Shown here piece by piece: positions 19,956-23,232 of a DNA stretch of 23,232 bases. Both the position numbers and the translations under genes were made by a program. The DNA is from a virus. A model generated the notes under the pieces. It was not told the DNA's origin. It was given only the letters and a program-made list of their open reading frames with translations, and ran no database searches. The stretch's first letter is position 1. Each line of letters starts with the position of its first letter. Where the stretch lies: positions 1-23,232 of the IMG/VR virus record IMGVR_UViG_3300046010_000460; one strand, given 5' to 3'.

Positions 19956-21269
19956 TTAGATTGAGCCTCTTACTTCTGATTTAAGAGATACCTTGCTTGT
20001 TCCAGATGAACCTCTGAAACGTCCAGTTTCTCTTTTAGAAATATCTTCAAGTTCTTGCTTAGCACTTGCAGACTGACGTAAGTAAACATCTTCTGCCTGT
20101 TGCTGTGTGTATGTTCCGTTCTCATAAGAACGCAACTGAGCCGCACGTGGAAGAACTCCAGCAATTTGCGATGCACCAAGTTCTGCTTCATCTCTGCTGA
20201 TACCAAGGGCTGCATATTCTTCCATTGATGCTGTATTAATCTTTAGTCCTTGCTGTAGGAATGCTCCACCAATTGAAGCAGCCTGAGCCTTAGTCTCTAG
20301 TTTAGGTAGAGTTTCTTCTGGATTTAAGAAATATGCAACAATGTCACTATCGCCAATCATTGGATACAGTTCCTTAATTGCTCTAAGAGTACTGTTATCT
20401 GACTTAGCAAGACCAGTAGAAATATCCATACGGCGCTTTAATTCTGCAGGTGCAATAGTTCCACCAATATACTTAGCAAATGTAGCCTGCTGTTGTTCAC
20501 GGGTAGAACCCATAAGACCCTTTTGACCATAGGCTGTAAAGATTTCAGCCATTGCATTCTCAAGGTCTAGGTATGTACCCTCATCATAAACATTAAGTCC
20601 TGCTTTTCTACGTGCTTCATTTCCAGCAAAACGAGCCTTGTACTCTGGTCTTTCACGAAGCATTAATGTAACTTGAGCAGTTGGTGTTCCGTCGATAATC
20701 ATTTGTTTAACTGAGTCAGCAAGAGAACCCAAACCATACTTTTCAAATTCAGCCTTTAATATTGCCCAAGCAGATTCACGTTGGTATTTTTTTTCTGCTG
20801 CATCAGCCGCTGCTGCAAGGTCTGCTGCATACTTAGTGCCATCTGTAGCATTATTATTATTGCCATTACCAGCAGCATTATTATTGCCACCACCTTTAGG
20901 TGGGTTGTTACCTTCTGCTTCTTTGTATAGTTTCCATGCTCCGCCAATAAATGACCAGTATGTTCCTGCTGGAGCCTCATAAGGAGGCTCTGTTCCACCA
21001 CCAGTTTCACGGGTTTGTCTTGTTCTATCAGCACGACCTCTTGCAAAAGCAGCACGGGCTGCTGGAGAATACTTGTTCATTCTTGAAGTATCGCCAGCCA
21101 TACCTGCTTCATAGGCGAGAGTTTCTTCATCAACACCAAGTTCTTCGCCAGCCCGTTGTGTGGCTTCATATACTTCTTGGTCAGTTAATGGAGTTTCATC
21201 TTCATTTTTGCGTCTGGTATTGCGTCCACCAACAGCACCTTCATCTAGTTGCATATCTTCTTTAGCCAT
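19956..21269 (-). CDS. Helical virion protein, probably internal or head-associated
   Basis: This 437-residue protein is hydrophilic and helical. An acidic, Glu/Asp-rich start (to about 60) leads to an Arg/Ala segment, a Gly/Asn low-complexity linker at 121-143 (starting NNPPKGGGNN), and a helical body with RERPEYKARF at 205-214. The end is basic and Ser-rich. The R-E-x-P-E-Y-K-A-R-F segment recurs in structural proteins of other phages. No membrane or catalytic motif is visible. The position just before the scaffold and capsid genes, together with two similar neighbours, suggests an internal or ejected virion protein, though a portal-associated protein is possible. Confidence 0.55.
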   Translation of the reverse strand: MAKEDMQLDEGAVGGRNTRRKNEDETPLTDQEVYEATQRAGEELGVDEETLAYEAGMAGDTSRMNKYSPAARAAFARGRADRTRQTRETGGGTEPPYEAPAGTYWSFIGGAWKLYKEAEGNNPPKGGGNNNAAGNGNNNNATDGTKYAADLAAAADAAEKKYQRESAWAILKAEFEKYGLGSLADSVKQMIIDGTPTAQVTLMLRERPEYKARFAGNEARRKAGLNVYDEGTYLDLENAMAEIFTAYGQKGLMGSTREQQQATFAKYIGGTIAPAELKRRMDISTGLAKSDNSTLRAIKELYPMIGDSDIVAYFLNPEETLPKLETKAQAASIGGAFLQQGLKINTASMEEYAALGISRDEAELGASQIAGVLPRAAQLRSYENGTYTQQQAEDVYLRQSASAKQELEDISKRETGRFRGSSGTSKVSLKSEVRGSI

Positions 21270-21271
21270 GA

Positions 21272-22276
21272 TTATCCCTGCAATCCGAAGTCTTGCAAGA
21301 TACGTAGTACCGTACTTGTAGACTGCTCTATAGCCTCGTCTGTAAATGCAAAATCAGAATGTTGCCTTACGGCTCTGTCAAAATCCCAGATTGGACGAAG
21401 GTTTCCCTTTTCATCAAACATGTTTTTCATAAGCCAATCATCCTTCATGGTTATGTTTGTTTTCTGCAATTTTGAATTCATACGATTAACGTATGGCTGA
21501 TAAATAGTACGGAGCGTTAAGCCTTGGTTCATAAGTTTTTGGACTTGTTCTGTTTGTCCAATAAGAGCAGCCTGCTTAATTTCAGCCTTAACTGCATCAA
21601 GACTTTCGCCTCTATCAAGGCGTTGCATCCAAGTACTTACCTGTGACTTTGTAAAATCCTTTTCCAGTTCAAAACCATAATCATTTGCATAGTCTTGTAA
21701 GTCAGAAATATTTGTGGCAATAGCGCCTTTAGGCGTACCATCACCCAACTTAATCTTTGCATTAAGATACTTTGCAATGTAAGCAGTATTCTTTTCATTG
21801 GCTGAATCATAAATATCTTTAGCCCAAGTATTAAGTTCTGCTGGAGTATAAGTAATACCTTTGCTATTGAGTTGGTACTCAAGATTATCTTTAGCAGTTT
21901 GCAGACCACGGGCATAGTCTGTATTACCAGCAGCAGCCTGAACTTTTTTGTCATAGTCTGGGTCGTTTGGGTCAAGTCCCTTGACTAGATTGTCATACTG
22001 ACGGCGAAAGAAATCACGTGCTCTAATAGTATCAGCATTAGCAATAAACCATTTCTTGCTTGTTAACTCGCGCTCAAACTGTACTGGTGACATATCGCCC
22101 TCAATAGCGCGAATTAAAAACTCTCTTAGTTCGTCATCAGTAGAAAAGATTGCATCAATGTAGCCATACTTTTCTTGTGCTTTTTTAAGAATATTAGCAA
22201 ATTCTGGGTTAGCATTTTCTGCTGCAGTATTTTTAGAAGCAGCGGTAATACCAGCAATTGTGGTTGTATCTGCCAT
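21272..22276 (-). CDS. Helical virion protein, related in type to its neighbours
   Basis: This 334-residue, charged and helical protein starts MADTTTIAGITAASKNTAAE. It has LREFLIRAIEGDMSPVQFER and then LTSKKWFIANADTIRARDFF at about 49-91, a layout of short amphipathic helices with a Trp-containing turn. Further helices run to a compact end (STSTVLRILQDFGLQG). It shares the helical plan of the next gene product but I see no clear sequence repeat between them. AGGGAT precedes the next gene, and its own ATG overlaps the previous stop (TAATG). An internal virion protein ejected with DNA is the favoured guess. Confidence 0.55.
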   Translation of the reverse strand: MADTTTIAGITAASKNTAAENANPEFANILKKAQEKYGYIDAIFSTDDELREFLIRAIEGDMSPVQFERELTSKKWFIANADTIRARDFFRRQYDNLVKGLDPNDPDYDKKVQAAAGNTDYARGLQTAKDNLEYQLNSKGITYTPAELNTWAKDIYDSANEKNTAYIAKYLNAKIKLGDGTPKGAIATNISDLQDYANDYGFELEKDFTKSQVSTWMQRLDRGESLDAVKAEIKQAALIGQTEQVQKLMNQGLTLRTIYQPYVNRMNSKLQKTNITMKDDWLMKNMFDEKGNLRPIWDFDRAVRQHSDFAFTDEAIEQSTSTVLRILQDFGLQG

Positions 22277-23232
22277 TACTGAACTCCCGTCACTCTCTTA
22301 AATATGTCATAGTATTCAAGTACTTTATTTGCTTTAGTTTCATCTGTTTTAGAAAGTTGCTCATACAAGAACTGCTCTGAGTCAAGACCTGTGTTTGTTA
22401 CTCTAGATACTGGCGCACCTTCTACATCGTATGTAGTGGTAGTAACATTTGGATTTTTACGTTGAACCTTTTGCAACAGAGGAAAGATTTCTTCAAACTG
22501 CTCATCTGTAGCGTTAATACCCTGTAGTTGTTGGTACATAGCATTAACCGCTTTACGAGCATCGGTTTCTCCAAAGACAGTTGCATCTCTTAATGTTTTA
22601 GATGTATAACTATCAGATGGTTTCTTTCTTGATAAAAACTCATCTAGTGTTTCTAAAGTTTTTTTGCCCTCAAACTTATATGCTGTTGTCTGCTCAACTG
22701 TGTAAGCAGATACCGCTCTATCAAGGGCTACAAGAATATCCTCTGATGTAATATCTTTAGTCTTACTAAGATAACCAGAGTTACGTAGTTTGCTTGCTAC
22801 CTTAGCCTTGTCATTGTCATACTGCTTCAACAACTGCTTAAGATACATATCACGGACTGCATCCGTGCGTCCATACTGAACACCCTGGTCTACAAAGTAT
22901 GGCTTTCCTAAATCATTAATTTCTGATGGGCCAGGAGCAGCAGTAAGTTTTGGTCGCTTTGTTTCAGCAGGTTCAGTATAAAGATAAGCCTGATAAGGCG
23001 TATTTTTTTCTGGGTCAGTAACCTGAACTACAGTCTGTCCACCATCAACAGAAACACTAGCACCAGCAAAAAGGTTTTCTACTTGTGCTTCATTAGAAAC
23101 TGTTTTACCAGCAGTTTCTTTTGTTTCTTTTTCTATTACTTCCTTGCTTTTAAACTGCTCTTTACTATCAAAAGACTTCTCACCAGAAGTCCAAGCACTA
23201 AAAGAAATGTGATAACCTTTAGTTTCTCCAGC
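22276..23232 (-). CDS. Helical virion protein, 5' truncated by the window edge
   Basis: The frame is open from the right edge to TAA at 22276-22278, giving 318 visible residues. The first internal ATG, at 22848, would drop 128 of them and is not the start. The visible N-terminal part includes KSFDSKEQFKSKEVIEKETK and then GASVSVDGGQTVQVTDPEKN, a linker and a beta segment. From about residue 110 it is helical (YLKQLLKQYDNDKAKVASKL, EQFEEIFPLLQKVQRK). No catalytic motif is seen. It is the first of three consecutive helical proteins in the late block. A terminase or portal gene was expected near here but this sequence does not resemble either. Confidence 0.6.
   Translation of the reverse strand, partial: AGETKGYHISFSAWTSGEKSFDSKEQFKSKEVIEKETKETAGKTVSNEAQVENLFAGASVSVDGGQTVVQVTDPEKNTPYQAYLYTEPAETKRPKLTAAPGPSEINDLGKPYFVDQGVQYGRTDAVRDMYLKQLLKQYDNDKAKVASKLRNSGYLSKTKDITSEDILVALDRAVSAYTVEQTTAYKFEGKKTLETLDEFLSRKKPSDSYTSKTLRDATVFGETDARKAVNAMYQQLQGINATDEQFEEIFPLLQKVQRKNPNVTTTTYDVEGAPVSRVTNTGLDSEQFLYEQLSKTDETKANKVLEYYDIFKRVTGVQ

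Overview
This window is a segment of a tailed double-stranded DNA phage (Caudoviricetes) or a closely related prophage. A WhiB-type iron-sulfur protein gene points to an actinobacterial host, because the family is confined to Actinobacteria and their phages. By eye the base composition is moderately AT-rich, unlike high-GC soil actinobacteria. This suggests a streamlined low-GC host such as freshwater Nanopelagicales (acI); the host is inferred, not shown. No integrase, repressor, tRNA, CRISPR array or insertion sequence was seen.

The layout is two convergent gene blocks. The left block (1-5848, + strand) is the early replication and regulation operon. In order it holds the tail of an unknown gene, a 119-base non-coding leader with strong potential RNA structure, a Cas4/RecB-like nuclease, a CHCC zinc-site protein, a DnaB-like helicase, a 47-residue protein, and an Hjc-like nuclease. 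These are followed by a primase split over two overlapping frames (CHC2 zinc finger, then TOPRIM), an unknown protein, a DUF1599/Nmad1 protein, a sigma-factor-like protein, two small zinc-ribbon proteins, WhiB, and a third PD-(D/E)XK nuclease-like protein. Nearly all genes overlap or abut, which suggests translational coupling.

A bidirectional terminator hairpin (5858-5898) and a second short hairpin (5910-5924) separate the blocks.

The right block (5934-23232, - strand) is the late operon, transcribed from right to left. It begins with three helical virion-type proteins (the first cut by the window edge). A 117-base gap with two hairpins follows, then a scaffold, an N4-gp56-family major capsid protein with the best ribosome-binding site in the window, and seven small proteins, several strongly basic. 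Next come a GT-A glycosyltransferase, a fibre cluster (beta-structured proteins, a collagen-like fibre, two glycine-rich adhesin-like proteins) that contains a GT-B glycosyltransferase, a putative adaptor, an LTGTQTLTNKTL-type fibre, and a 661-residue propeller-like tail protein. The block ends in a lysis cassette with an M15-type endolysin between two small membrane proteins.

Terminase and portal genes are absent and presumably lie beyond the right edge. No tape-measure gene lies between capsid and fibres, which favours a short-tailed virion, though this is not proven. The parts most worth a second look are the pseudoknotted leader at 142-260, the split primase, the block of small basic late proteins, and the two glycosyltransferases embedded among fibre genes.
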